64,000 nucleotides of DNA from Pardosa pseudoannulata. Its lineage: Eukaryota; Arthropoda; Arachnida; Araneae; Lycosidae. The DNA lies in the NCBI GenBank assembly GCA_032207245.1, contig CM063509.1, positions 10,202,085 to 10,266,084 on the forward strand, read 5' to 3'. Below, in pieces: positions 1-11,954 of this stretch; within the stretch, counting starts at the first letter, position 1, and every line of letters starts with the position of its first letter. Position numbers and translations under genes: made by a program. The notes below the pieces were generated by a model that saw nothing but the letters and a program-made list of their open reading frames with translations, had not been told where the DNA came from and made no database searches.

Positions 1-78
1 AACATCTATGCCACCAGCGGGGATTCGAATTCGATGAAGAGCAGAGCTCTAGCATTCGGCTATAGTTCAGCTATCTAC
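1..78 (-). repeat. tRNA-derived SINE, head fragment (cut by window edge)
   Basis: Read on the minus strand it gives tagccgaatgctagagctct and then a box B-like TTCGAATCCCC. It matches the head of the intact SINE at 35658 (gccgaatggtagagcgctgc). The 3' body lies outside the window. Confidence 0.65.
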
Positions 79-317
79 ATCTGAATCCTTTTAAATGGAT
101 TTCTTGGTTGCACCAATTCTTCATAAGTATTATTGAGGAAATATTCCGCATCTTTTACGTTAATAGAGTATGACTGCAGATATTTTCATAGTGGAATAAG
201 AAAAATATCTTGGAAAATAATGCTCTTAAAGAAGTGACATGTTCTAGTTGATATTTGAGGTCTTGGACTTTTGCTGCATCTTTAAGGTTTTTGATTTTAA
301 AACTATTTCTGTTAGTC

Positions 318-1461
318 TTATCTTTCTAGCGGGTAGTAATCACCACCCAAATCTATGATTTTCTGCCAACGTTTTGGTAGTTTTTCACAAGGCCGTAGGC
401 AGGGGAGGGATCTGGGGGACTGGTCCCCCCCGAGAGTTTGAAAGTTCATTTTGTAGATAGACAATATCCCCCGTTTGTGTGGGTGTGCCATCTGCCTAGC
501 TGTTCATGAACACGGACAGATTTGTTCTTAGAAAAAGAAAAACTGCTCAAACCATAAAAGTCTTGCTGGGCTGCTGGCCGGAAATACAGTGCTTTTCATT
601 TCATCAAATGAAGTACTATTCACAAATAAAGATGTCTTTCTCCCTTGGTACCCCTCCGAAAATAATTTCTGGCTACGGACCTGGTTTTTCAATACTTTCG
701 ACCCAGAAACTTGATGACTGCGAGTCCAAAAATATATCAACCTCATTTCGGGCGTCCTGTGGAGAATGGAAGATAGCACGAGTAAGATGTAGCTGCAGGT
801 GTGAAAAAAGGTACAAGTCCGAAGGAGCGATATCGGGGCTATATGGTGGGTGTGGCAAAAGATCCCATTCGAGTAGGTACAGAATCCAGCCCGACACATG
901 AAGTCTTGCATTATCTTGATGGAACATATCTTTTTTTGCTCCGGAACTCAGTTCGACGTTTTTCATTGATAGCAGCATCAACACGGACTATCATCTCGAT
1001 GTACACACTACCTCTTTCTAGATACTCTTTGTAGATAAGAACACGGCAATCCTACCACATACAAAGCTTGATCCTTTTGTTGGTCAAATTGCGCTTTGCA
1101 GCGCTGCCGACGGGCTCACTGGGAGCAGACCAACCTCCTTTTTTGCTTGTGTTTTTAAAGTAAATCCACTTTTCATCACAAGTGACGATCCGGTCCAGAA
1201 TTTTGTCCTTTGCTTTGATATTCGAGCAGATTAAGCACGCCTGTCCATATCTGCTTGAGTCAGCTCATGCGGCACCCAACGATTGAACTTGTACGTCAGG
1301 TTTATGCGATGCATAGCGTGACTAATGGACATGGCATTAAGTCCATAGCTAGCTCTAGAGTGGTTGCATAGCGATTCTTTCCACAAGTCATCGCAATCGA
1401 CGTCAGTCGGGCGCCCAGACCACTCTGTTTCTTGAATGTCAGTGTCTAAAGTTGTACACAT
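318..1461 (-). pseudogene. mariner transposase, broken, interrupted by a nested MITE
   Basis: Minus-strand pieces in several frames rebuild a mariner (DD34D) transposase: SGRP and WVPHEL at about 1250-1420, the first catalytic block VTCDEKWI near 1165-1190, DNARLH near 900-915, YSPDIAPSDLYLF near 812-850, and after the insertion KLPKRWQKIIDLGGDYYPL ending in TAA at 318-320. Stops and frameshifts near 1235 and 1062, plus the 296-bp insertion at 388-683, make it non-functional. The N-terminal 50 or so residues and the TIRs were not found. Confidence 0.88.
388..683 (-). mobile_element. hAT-type MITE nested in the mariner, 8-bp target duplication
   Basis: The ends are imperfect 15-bp inverted repeats, CAAGGCCGTAGGCAG and CAGGTCCGTAGCCAG. 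They are flanked by the perfect 8-bp duplication gtttttca at 380-387 and 684-691. CA(A/G)G ends with an 8-bp duplication are hAT-like. Removing the element and one duplication puts the mariner codons ESIEK-LPKRWQK back in frame, which fixes the boundaries. Confidence 0.85.
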
Positions 1462-2357
1462 GATTTGGTGATATTCTGTTGCTGAATTTTTGCAACAGAA
1501 CTAGAAGTAAATGATGATTCTAATCTGGTAGAGTGATAGTTCCATTTCAGACACAATATAATTAATGATAATGGCACTTTTATTTTTTGCAAATTTCACA
1601 ATACAGTGTTCTAAAGCAAGTCTCTTTCTCTCAAATGCAAAAATATGATTAAATACGCCAACGCGAACTATTTGTGCAGACGATATTTGTGGTGGCGGGA
1701 AACTTTCGTTACAACCAGATACATTTAACTTATTTTATTTACTGAATGAAGCCGAGTTACTCAACCTTATGAATGTACTTAACTGTCTTCGGATGTTTAT
1801 ATATATGTGGAATTTTGTGCAGGCTGCAGTTATTTTAAAGGGTTTTTTCAATATATTTAATTTTCTTTGGATTCAAAATGCTAAGGCTTTATTTGTATTA
1901 AAAACACGCGTTTTTAAATTTTTATACGGATTTTCTATAATGTATAGATTAAAATTATTGGAATTAACAATAAGATTTATGTATAAATTTTGAAAAATTG
2001 TTACAGGAAGAGGATTTTTTGTCCACACAATTTTTTGCTGTTTACTGATATGCAGCATTAAAGTTGAATAAATCTTTTTTTAATTGAAGTTGTATGCTTG
2101 AAATATCTCATACTTGCTTTAGATCTATATGCATATCATAAATATATAGATAATTTATATATTATTTCACTTACAGGAGATTTTTTTAATAAATGTAAAC
2201 TTTGAACTGCTTTTTCTCCATATTAATTTTTTTTTCACTTTCCTGTTTTCAAAATGCCAAGGAGTTTTTTTTTACGTTTTATGTGTTTTTACTTATTTTT
2301 AGTTAATAAATTTCACATGGATTTAGAGTACAAGTGTTTAGTTTTTATTTTATTAAT
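1462..2357. other. Intergenic, no recognised feature
   Basis: AT-rich DNA flanking the mariner. Short open frames here (for example 1769-1993) are rich in Phe/Leu/Ile as expected from T-rich sequence and show no family signature. Confidence 0.5.
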
Positions 2358-2391
2358 GTAGTAGACCGTAGCGCTCCAAACTAAACCAAAC
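2358..2391 (+). repeat. SINE 3' tail fragment
   Basis: Carries gtagaccgtagcgctccaaa and aaaccaaac, the tail also seen at the 3' end of the full SINE at 35658. Only the tail is kept. Confidence 0.6.
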
Positions 2392-2430
2392 GTAGATAAT
2401 TTGTATATTTATGGGAAATAAAAGCAAAAT

Positions 2431-2472
2431 TTAAAAAAAAAAAAAAAAAAAAAGTGGGAGAGAGAGAGAGAG
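2431..2472 (+). repeat. Poly(A) tract followed by (GA)n
   Basis: About 23 A residues then gtgggag and GA repeats. It lies about 40 bp after the SINE tail fragment; it could be a retroposon tail or simple repeat. Confidence 0.6.
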
Positions 2473-4420
2473 TTTTGTTTTTTATTCAAATACTGCATGA
2501 TATAGACGGTTTCATGGAAACACGACAAGAAACACTATAAGATTTCTTTTATTAATTTCATATATACGCTTTCAGTTATCTTAATACTCAATTATAATCA
2601 AAAAACACTTATTCTTTCTTTTCAAAAGTTGCCACACCACAAAAGAAAGATTAAAATAAAACTAATGACAAACGATAATATTTTTAAAACAAATATTAAA
2701 ATCATTGATGTCCGCAACAGAGAGAGAGAAACTTCGTAGTATAAAAATTCACTTTGATGAACTATGCACTTCATTTTATAATTCAGAATAGATATGATTA
2801 GAAGTTAAAGGTTTCAGAGCAATTTTTTAAATTTTAATCTTGCTCTAAGCGTTCACCTACAATGACGGGTCCTGCAGAGACATGTCTACTCCATTGAATG
2901 TCAACATCGTCATCATTCTAGTTCGTGCCAAATGGCACACAAGGCCTTCAATCTGCGCCGCAATTCTTTGAGGTCTTGAGCAAGGAAAAAATAAATTATG
3001 TAATTCGTAACTTAGCCAAAAATGCTCCTTAAATGGAAGTTTTGTTCACAGACTCACTTTTTCGAAACTACCGCCAAATTTTGTACCCTTAATCTGAAAA
3101 CGCTTCTTGCGACTTAATACAGGTATACGCCATTCCTTTAGTTTTGTTTTATGAAAAGCATCATGTGATTAAATGTGATTGTAACAGACAAAACAAAAAG
3201 GAGTAATTACCCGTTAGCAGAATGCAAAAATAAATCTCCAAATATTGCCAAATATAGCATTTTCATGCTTCGTATTTAACTTGAAATCAAAATAGTTCGC
3301 CAAAGTTTTTTCAAAATACCACTTGACGTCAATAATTACGCATACTAGGATCGAAGCCTGGGTGCGAAATTGCTACTTAACAGTAATAAAAGCAAAACTA
3401 ACTTAAGTAAGGCACAAAGATAGGTATTCCTAAATACTAGCAGATATAACGCGTATATTCTCCTAAAAATTTGCTTTTAATTTGTGAAAACATTTTTTTT
3501 TTCTGAAGTAAACACTTTTCAAACTTCCAAATCTTCGTTATTGCAGGAAATACTGTAATAAAGAAAAATGTCGGTTTATAACGAAATATTTATGTAACGA
3601 AAAATCTCAAGGTAACGTATATTAATGCCTGAATATCCCCATCAATCTGCTTCTCAGTGCGACTTTTTCACATCAAAAAGAGAAAAGGTTGTGTGGGCTC
3701 ACTATACAGTAGCTATGAGATATTTATATCGTTCCTGGGGAAAACCGCCTGAACAAATTTATGTCGGACAGTCTCACAGTATCCTCTTTGCCCAGTAGAG
3801 GGATTGTCTGATACAAGAGAAATACACAAAAGACAGGACTTCTGATATCACCAGCAATACCGGCTTAAAGATGATCGTTATAACACTTTCGTTACTTGAG
3901 GTAGACAAGAATGATATATTCCTAAAGCAGGTTTCATACCCATGGAGGATAATCTTCTCCAGGATGAAGCTAAATATTGATATCCATAGTCTTTCCATCA
4001 GGTCACATAGTAGGACGAGAAATCCAATCGTGTTTTTGAATCACAATTTGAATTTTGTCGAGGACAAAGTCCAAGAGATCAGTGAGGGACAGTCTGCTGT
4101 CAAGTATCAAAGTCAAGATTTCTGTATAAGTCGTCGTCCAGATGGAACTCCGACCCAGGGAATGGAAATACATCCCTTTCTTGGAAAAATAAAGAGGGCT
4201 TTGCAACAATAACCATGAATTGATGCTATCTACACCAGTTTGACATAAATAGACGAATTTGTGTTAAATTAACAATCACCCTAATTTTGTTAACCTTTGT
4301 TTCGTCCTGGTCTTCCAGAATGCCCTTGTATAGGTGAAACAATTTAAGAGGTATATCAAACTAGTGCAACTCTTGAAGGATGTCTGTCTATCTAATAAAG
4401 TTATAGATACAAGAGAGCTA
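2473..4420. other. Intergenic; includes an unassigned less AT-rich block at 3650-4330
   Basis: The block at 3650-4330 is richer in GC than its surroundings and is open for 113 codons on + (3871-4212) and 68-74 codons on - (4003-4209, 3774-3998). No domain or catalytic motif is visible in either direction. It may be part of an old transposable element. A smaller block at 2860-2990 is likewise unassigned. Confidence 0.4.
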
Positions 4421-4429
4421 AAAATAGTG

Positions 4430-4935
4430 GCTAACACGGGAGACAGAAGCATGGATGGAGGGGAAAATTCACTATATCTCCCTCATGACCAAGACCTGTG
4501 ATCAACCCAGGATCCCTCACAGAATGTACCTGTATATCCATGCATAATTTTACAAAGACTGATCCAACTGACCCAACTATTTCAGAATGTATGTAGAACA
4601 GACAGACATATAGAAGATTATATACATATATAGATAGATTAAAGCTAACAGAACTTGAGCATTGCTATGGTTGATATGCATGAATCGGCTTATAAAGCGC
4701 GGCAACATAATACGATTTTTTCCAATGAAGCCTTGTTATGTGTTCACCAACCAGATAAAGGGCAGGGTAGAAGAAACGTTATACCTCCATTATGGCATTG
4801 ACTTCGGATCTATCTGGCCTATGTAAAACCTTCTCAGGGTCCACTTGTATGGCCATACAAAGTTTCACTAATATTGATCCAGTCATTTAGGAATATCTAT
4901 CGAAAAGAAGGCAAACAGAGCGTTTTATAAACAGC
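4430..4935 (+). repeat. Two LINE 3'-end-like segments
   Basis: Segments at about 4520-4605 and 4835-4922 share a pattern: tgtatatccatgcataattt..gatccaa..ttcagaatgt..cagacagaca and tgtatggccatacaaagttt..gatccag..ttaggaatat..ggcaaacag. This 'catac-aagttt..gatcca..(a)cagacag' layout is common at 3' ends of arthropod RTE-type LINEs. No reverse transcriptase is seen. Confidence 0.4.
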
Positions 4936-6454
4936 AATATGTAAGTCAACGCTATTCCCCCTACGAATGAAAACATTTTAAAAGTATAGTCAATAGCTTA
5001 TGTTAAAAGTTCTGAAGCAAGAAAAATATTGCATTATGTTATTTAACAACAACTACGACTATAAATTCATTAGAGATGTTAATGTTAATTTATAAACAGA
5101 TATATCTTTTTGTTAGTGTTGTCACTTTTTGTTTATTTTTTATTTTGCTGTACCAAGTTGCAATTTTTTAATGTTCCTATTTTTTATTATTGTATTACTT
5201 TTTTATATAATTTCTGAGCTTCATGTTGTTGAATCTATGTATTGCTGTTAACCATACCCAATGGTCATTGTCAAGGTTACAGTCTAATTATCCCCTAATT
5301 AGACAACGAGTTGTTTATTCATCATTTTTTATGAAAACGTCTTACCTCCTTGCTTCCTTGTGAGCTGGAGTGTATTGAATTTTTGTTTGGATCCCTTTTT
5401 GCCTAGAAGCCTAAATTTATGTTTTGATCTGCTTACGTTCGGAGGTTAAAGTGAAGACCTTACATTTCGCTAGGTACTCCGTTAAACCCAATTAACTTGA
5501 CCTTGACTTTATAAACAGATATATAGATTTCGAGGCACCGAAAAACATAGCTGTATATCCTCCAGATTAAATAAGAAAAGACGTAAGACGAAATTAATTC
5601 CTCTTCTTTTGAGTCGAGAATAAAAATAAACAACTCATAATTATTTTCTAGGAAGAGGGGGAAATTGTGAAGAACTGAAAACGCCAGAAAACAAGACAAG
5701 AAGAGACCACTAGACAAGGAAAGGAGGCTACTTTGTAAAAGGTTTTATTCAGAAGAAAGAACAGTATTGTCCCTATGTCATTTAAAAACTCCCTAGTCTA
5801 ATAATCTTACATATTCACTACTTCTCCGTTATAGACGTTAAAGTTTTAAATACCCATTTGATTTGTTTTTAATAGGCTCATTATTAGCATCCATGAAAAG
5901 GAAATAGTTTGGTTTGGTTCGGTTGTGGGGAATATATCCTGTAACCAGAAGGAAATCGCTTGTGAAGTAAAGTTTTTGTGGAAAACAATTACGTTCTACA
6001 GGATTAAATATGGTAATCCCTTTATAAAATAAATTTTACTATACAGTTTAATTATTTATTGACATGGTTCTTTTGCATATTTTGATCTGGTGATTCCAGA
6101 TAGATTTTTGTTTAAACTAGTAAAAAAATTATAGTTATTATAAGTCGAAAGATGATTCTTCTTATATTGGTGTAAATGAGTTTAAAAAATATCAACGTCA
6201 TTATTTCTACGTTTTAAATAAGTTATTATGTCATTTTTTTCGTAATTCTTCAATTTATACAAAGGTTTTTCAGTCTTACCCCTTTTGTGATAGGCTTTTG
6301 TTTTGGTACTTGCATATATATATTATATCTGTTCAGCCGTTGAATCTGTCTAATTTCTCAATGCAGACATTAAGATCAAATGCTCAAAACTGTACATATA
6401 TTTAAAAAAATATGTTTTCTACCTGTCATTGAAAATAACTATAAACTAGGTTAG
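4936..6454. other. Intergenic, AT-rich
   Basis: No gene seen. A GGTTTGGTTCGGTTG stretch at about 5910-5926 may be a minus-strand SINE tail remnant. Confidence 0.4.
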
Positions 6455-6613
6455 CAGTGGCATACGCAGAATATTTTCAAGGGGGGGGGGGGTTCATAAT
6501 TCTAAAAAATAACAGCCTGCTTAAATTCTACTAAAATTTTCCTTTTTGCCATTTTGTCTAAGCTCAAGAGAGAGAGTTTAAACCCCTAAACACCCCCCTT
6601 GCGAAAGCCCCTG
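6455..6613 (+). mobile_element. Small hAT-type MITE with near-perfect 8-bp target duplication
   Basis: It starts CAGTGGCATACGCAG, ends CTTGCGAAAGCCCCTG (inverted CAGGGGCTTTCGCAA, about 11 of 15 matching), and is flanked by taggttag (6447-6454) and taggtgag (6614-6621), 7 of 8 identical. A run of 12 G near one end and C6 near the other extend the inverted structure. Confidence 0.75.
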
Positions 6614-7059
6614 TAGGTGAGGTAATTAAACTTGATCTTACTCATGGTTAACCCTCAAAGTAAACTTGTCAAAGTTTGCCTGATACTTGAACATCACTGG
6701 TCACTCAAAATAGAAAATATGTTGACAGTGCATTGTAAAAAGAATTCTCTTAATTTTTTTGACAACTAGTGTTCTTCAAATATGCATTTGTTACGATCCT
6801 TAATTACATACAAAAGAATATGATAATATATAAACACCTCAATACTTATACCTCATATTTACAACCAAGTGAAACAAAGAGGTGACGAATGACATATTTG
6901 ATATTTTGAGAGTATTTTCTTATTACTTTTTAGTTTAATTTCACAGTGTGAAATACTAAATTTAATAGATTATTTCATTACCAAGACACTCTTTAATTTA
7001 TGTAAGATATTTATATTCTAGTATATGTTTTGTTATGGCATTAATTAAAAATGAGTGAC

Positions 7060-7180
7060 ATTGGTCGTGAAAACTGGTTAACAATTTTAACCAATCGTTT
7101 GGTAGCTATCATATCCCACAATTCCAAGCTCATGACGTCACTCTTCTAGAGAAGCTACAGCTGAGATTTCGCTATTGGCT
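7060..7180 (+). promoter_or_regulatory. WDR26 core promoter region: CRE plus three CCAAT boxes
   Basis: An inverted CCAAT (ATTGG) lies at 7060-7064, a forward CCAAT at 7091-7095, a full CRE palindrome TGACGTCA at 7133-7140 and another ATTGG at 7174-7178. All are within 350 bp of the start codon. No TATA box is obvious. This matches NF-Y/CREB-type TATA-less housekeeping promoters; factor binding is inferred. Confidence 0.6.
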
Positions 7181-7196
7181 GTGTTTACAAAAGTTG

Positions 7197-7267
7197 ATGG
7201 TGGCATACGAGGTCTAGTGGGCTCAGTGGATGAGGTATTTGATGATACCTTGATGGATACCGTTTGA
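7197..7267 (+). promoter_or_regulatory. Three short upstream ORFs in the probable WDR26 5' UTR
   Basis: uORF1 is 7197-7217 (6 codons). uORF2 is 7230-7253 (7 codons). uORF3 is 7253-7267 (4 codons), whose ATG overlaps the uORF2 stop as TGATG. They count only if transcription starts upstream of 7197, which the promoter elements suggest. Confidence 0.45.
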
Positions 7268-7321
7268 GTTTTGGAAAAACGAAATTAAAGTGGATTCAAC
7301 AAAGTCGCATTTCAAGCAAGC

Positions 7322-7405
7322 CTGGCATCGAGTGCAGAATCCGACGACGGTGGAGTATCTCCCCCACCCTTAAAAAAGCAGCGCCTTTCTGCAGTCAGTA
7401 CTAAC
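7322..7405 (+). other. In-frame N-terminal extension of WDR26 from a CUG (possible)
   Basis: The frame of exon 1 stays open back to TAA 7286-7288. A CTG at 7322-7324 has A at -3 and G at +4, a strong context for non-AUG initiation. It would add 28 residues, rich in Ser/Asp/Gly, ending in PPPLKKQRLSAVSTN with a basic cluster. Alternatively an unseen upstream exon could splice into this stretch, or it is plain 5' UTR. Confidence 0.35.
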
Positions 7406-7602
7406 ATGCAAGCGAGCAATGGTTGTCACAATGGAGAATCAGCTTCAACTAGTAATGACTTGCAAAACGGTACTTGTTCCTTCGAAGATAATGTGGAAAT
7501 CAATGGAGACGTTCATAAGACGATATCCACAAAGATAAGATCCCAAACAGATCAGGACATAATACGTCTAATTGGTCAGCATCTTCGAGGTCTAGGTCTC
7601 AA
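7406..7602 (+). CDS. WDR26: WDR26 exon 1: N terminus and first half of LisH
   Basis: Residues 1-65 plus two bases of codon 66. A low-complexity Ser/Asn/Gly-rich tail (1-45) leads into [17 protein letters not shown], the first LisH helix. The donor is ctcaa|gtacgt, phase 2; joining to exon 2 gives Asn66, as in human GLGLN. The frame is open upstream to a TAA at 7286-7288 without another Met. Confidence 0.95.
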
Positions 7603-8784
7603 GTACGTATATCAAATATATATTCGTAACTATGTGTACTTTTATTTAATTGTACACCTAGTCAATCAAAACAAAAACCATTATTGTTTTATATCTCGCC
7701 TTAACCAGCGCGAATTTCTGTTTTAACCTTTTAACTCATCTCGCGATCCCTGTACGTTCAGTGGTAACTATCTCAATAATAAAGCATCATATTATATATT
7801 GTATGCCTAAACAGTACTGTTTTTATTTTCGAGGCTGTATTAATTATCGTTTAGCTTCACCAAATAAACTAAATTTTAGAACTTCTTCGATTCGTAAAAT
7901 CTTCGTCTTTGTTTTGATCTGCGCGATCAATAATATCGAAAATGTTTATATAATTGTGTTGATAGTTGACTTTTAATAGTTGTTTATTTTAAATAATTTC
8001 GTTTATTTGTTCAATATATATCCTATTTTCAATCTGTATTTTGTGTTGAAATACCTACTTCAGGACTATCTTCGGTATCTACTAAGTGGATTTCATAATT
8101 CTTGATGTATTGCTGTTAAAATTCAGTATGTATTCTATTTAACTAATTTTAAGCCTGTTTTATTGAAAGCTTATTACGTACTTACAAATTCCCTTATAAG
8201 GCTAGCTATTGATTTCGAGTTTGTTTCAAGTTTTGCCCATGTGAAATTCCATTTTTTATTTTTAATCTGCATATCGCGAGTCTCGTGCATAATTAAAAAA
8301 AACTAACCGGAGCTATAGTTAACTATCTTGTCTAGTTCATAATTAATGTAGATTTGAATTCACTTTTTAACATAATGTTTATGTTTAAGCATTATTTTCT
8401 TTATGTTGTGAACTGCTTCATTGTTGATGTATCACCAGAATGTCTTTAAGAACACATTTTGAAAATAATAAATATAGAACCAATAAAACGTTCTCAGTTT
8501 CTAAGGTAACTTTTTGTGCTACCATTCACATATCTCATCTTGTATTAGATGAACTGTTCCATAAAAAAATAATCTTAGTTCTTAAGCCTTTTAAAGGGAA
8601 GAAAAAAATTAAATCATGTATTCCATATATCATGTAAGAAAATCATAAAATTGTTTAAGTTTTTACACATTTAAAGCTTTTTATTTGTTACTTATAAAAT
8701 ATTTTTAGGTACTCTTTGAGTGTTAAGAAGAATGCATTTTAAATTTATTTAAATATTAAACCTTAGTTAATTTATTAGTTTTGT

Positions 8785-8839
<55 letters not shown>

Positions 8840-11800
8840 ATCTTAAAGGCAATTTTATGTCATACCAAGAAAATTTAAAATAGAAATTTTAAGGTTTCAA
8901 ATTAAATCTTTTCCACAATAAACTTATTAGGTTATAAAATTCCTACCTACATTATATATTTCAAAAGAAATCATTCTCACAATCTCTCTTCTCAGTTCTA
9001 TAATCCCATAAGTTGGATAATTAAATTTTTTTTTTACTATTTATCTTCTTTCCTGGTATTATTGCTATTTATACATTAAATCAATATTAGAGAAAATTAT
9101 GTATTCATGTTAATTAATCTATAACTTAAATTATATTAAGGACAATGTTGTTATAGTATAGTTAGAGTATTTCCTTATGTAAAATTCATATTGGTGAATG
9201 AAAATCAAATATGTAAGTTTGCTTACGTGTTTTTCAATTTATATTTACTTTTTTTATAAGATCCTAATACTAGCTGGTAGGGTAATGGTAAGTGATTGTA
9301 TACTATATATTATATTTATATCCCATAGTTAACATGGAGATTTAAAACAAAGCTATAGGTTGATGATGACATCTTAGTTCTTAAGTATTCAAAATTAATT
9401 TTGATTTGTAAATTATTAAAAGCTATCTATCCTTATTTTATGCCTTAGAAGTTAGTGTAAGAATTTGTATGCTCTAATGTTACATTCTCATTGTTCGTAA
9501 TGTAATTCCAATTCAACTTGGATTGGTTCTGTTTTCTTTTTTATTGTATATAAACAGAATTTTGTGGGTTAACCTGTATTCAAAGTATGTTATAAAAGAA
9601 AATTAAGTTTCAAGGATACAATCAAAACTATCCAAAGCAGCAAGAGTATTATAGGTGCTTAAAACATAGCTAATTTATAGTTTTACTTAGATACAAATCA
9701 AGGAAGTTTTGGAGGGCATATATGAAATTTTTAACAGATCTGTTCTGTTTCTTACTCTAAAAATGAAATCAAAATCTCATTTGGAAATATACATAATTTT
9801 GATAGAATTGTTTACAAACAGTGATTTAAGGAATCTTCGGTTTCTATCTATAGATTCTACCTAATATACAAAAATAGTAATGGTGTGTAAAATCACCAGA
9901 ATGTTATCCATCATTTAATAAAATGGGTTTAAAACCTTTAAAAATAATGAAGAAACTAATAAACAGGATTTAATTGTAACTTATCAAAGTGTTCATAGCC
10001 GTATTGCTTAGGTAGGGTCGGTGTAAGAAATTCTTATTAAAGTGTTCAATCAATGCATATTCTGATTTTGTTAGAAAAGTTTGGGTAAAACAGATTTTTT
10101 CCCCTTATTATGGTAATCAGGGTTGGAAAAAAATCAAACGAATCAGATTTCTTTGATTTAAATTGGATTTCTTTGATTTTTTCTGAATACTAATTTTAAT
10201 TGTTGTTTTTATGTTTTTTTGCAATATACATAGAATAGTTTGTTATAAGAAGTAACACCTTATCTATCTAATCTAGTATATTCTACATACTGATTACCTG
10301 AAATTAAATATATAAATTTTATTTAATGCAAATTATTTAAAAAAAAAACAAATCGCAATTTCTTCAATATTTTTTAAGCACCGAATGATGGATTTAATTA
10401 TTTCAATAAAAACAATAGGTTTGATGCTTTATCCACTCGTAATTGGTTACGAAGGCTAGAACGAACAATACCAAACGAAGAAAACTGTCTTTCCATTCCG
10501 GCAGATGAAGTCACGGCTGTCGTTATTTGGTAGAAGTCAAACAGGATTTCAAGTTCTGTAATACTCTCTTTACCTCCCATTACATAAAATGAATTCCACC
10601 AGTCATAGTCCATCAATGTACTACCTCTACTACAGACTTTCTGATAACAACCCCTCCATTCTTGGAAAGCACATGCTATCTATTGACAATTATTTACTTA
10701 TTGGTATTACTGTGCTGACTGATTCCCAATTCTCCTGTCTTTGGAATATAGATTTTAAAAGAAGTGAAAAAAAAAAAGATTTAAATCAGTGATTTTTTTT
10801 TCAAAAGAATCAGCTGATTAAATCAACCCTGATGGTAATTATGACAAGTAAAAGCAAATTTCATAGAAAAAGATATATCATAAAACAACAGAATAAAGTC
10901 AGCTATTTTCTTTTAATCTGCTTAAATGTAGTTAACAATATTTTATTTACTTAAATGCTTAACCTGTGAAAGAAAGCCACTTTTGTCCATCTGCTATGGT
11001 TGACTGCCATTTAAAGGTTTTACTGTATTTTAAAACTTGAGAAAAAGTTCGTATGTGCTTGTAATTTTTTATACTTTTTTTATGGATAATAAAATATTGT
11101 GTTTTATTCTCAGTCTTTGTATAAGACATAGCATGTAACCTGTAAGTAATTTATCATTTTGGTATGGGAAAGACATACTCCCTCCCTACTCCAAAATAAA
11201 TGGAATTAAAAAAATAATAATAAATAAAAATCCTTTTTGAGATTGGGCCTGATTTACTTATAGCATATCTGTGTATATATGTTTTATACACACAATCACA
11301 TATGTAAAAGATATATTTCAAATTTGTATTTAAAAAATAAAATGTCTATTTAAATAACTTTCTGAAAACATACAAGTGTATATAGTTAATTTTTCTAATT
11401 TTAATTCAGCCCATTCTACTTTCATTCTTTGTTAATATTTACTTTTATATGAGATTTTAGATATCAAAGAAGTAAAATTGAGTATTTTAATTTCTCTTTA
11501 TACATTCTTGAAACTGTTCTAAAATCATTAAAGCCATTCCATTCAATCCAAAAAAAAAAAAAAAAAAAAAAGGAGGAGGGGGAGCTTTTATTTATATTTT
11601 ATTTGAATTACATATGTTTAGCAAATTCACAAATTATAATGTTTGAATCTCAGAACCTTTAGGCATTTTTGAAGAAAAACTACATTGAAAAATTAATCTA
11701 GGATGTGAAAATATTAATTTATAGTTATCTAATAAAGAACTAAAAATTTAATAAGTTTTACCCTTATTAAGTATTTATGTCAAGTTTGAATGAATGAAAC

Positions 11801-11876
11801 TCTTAACACTTTTCCTTAAATACAGTGATTTTTTTAAGCATTCCATAATTTTAATATCTAAATTAGATTAAAAAAT

Positions 11877-11954
<78 letters not shown>

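Noticed and set aside
506..1034. Plus-strand frames over the upstream transposon
   Set aside because: They are antisense shadows of the mariner transposase and the nested MITE; motifs are only on the minus strand.
7143..7154. ttctagagaa as a heat-shock element
   Set aside because: The spacing between TTC and GAA is four bases, not the two that a heat-shock element needs.
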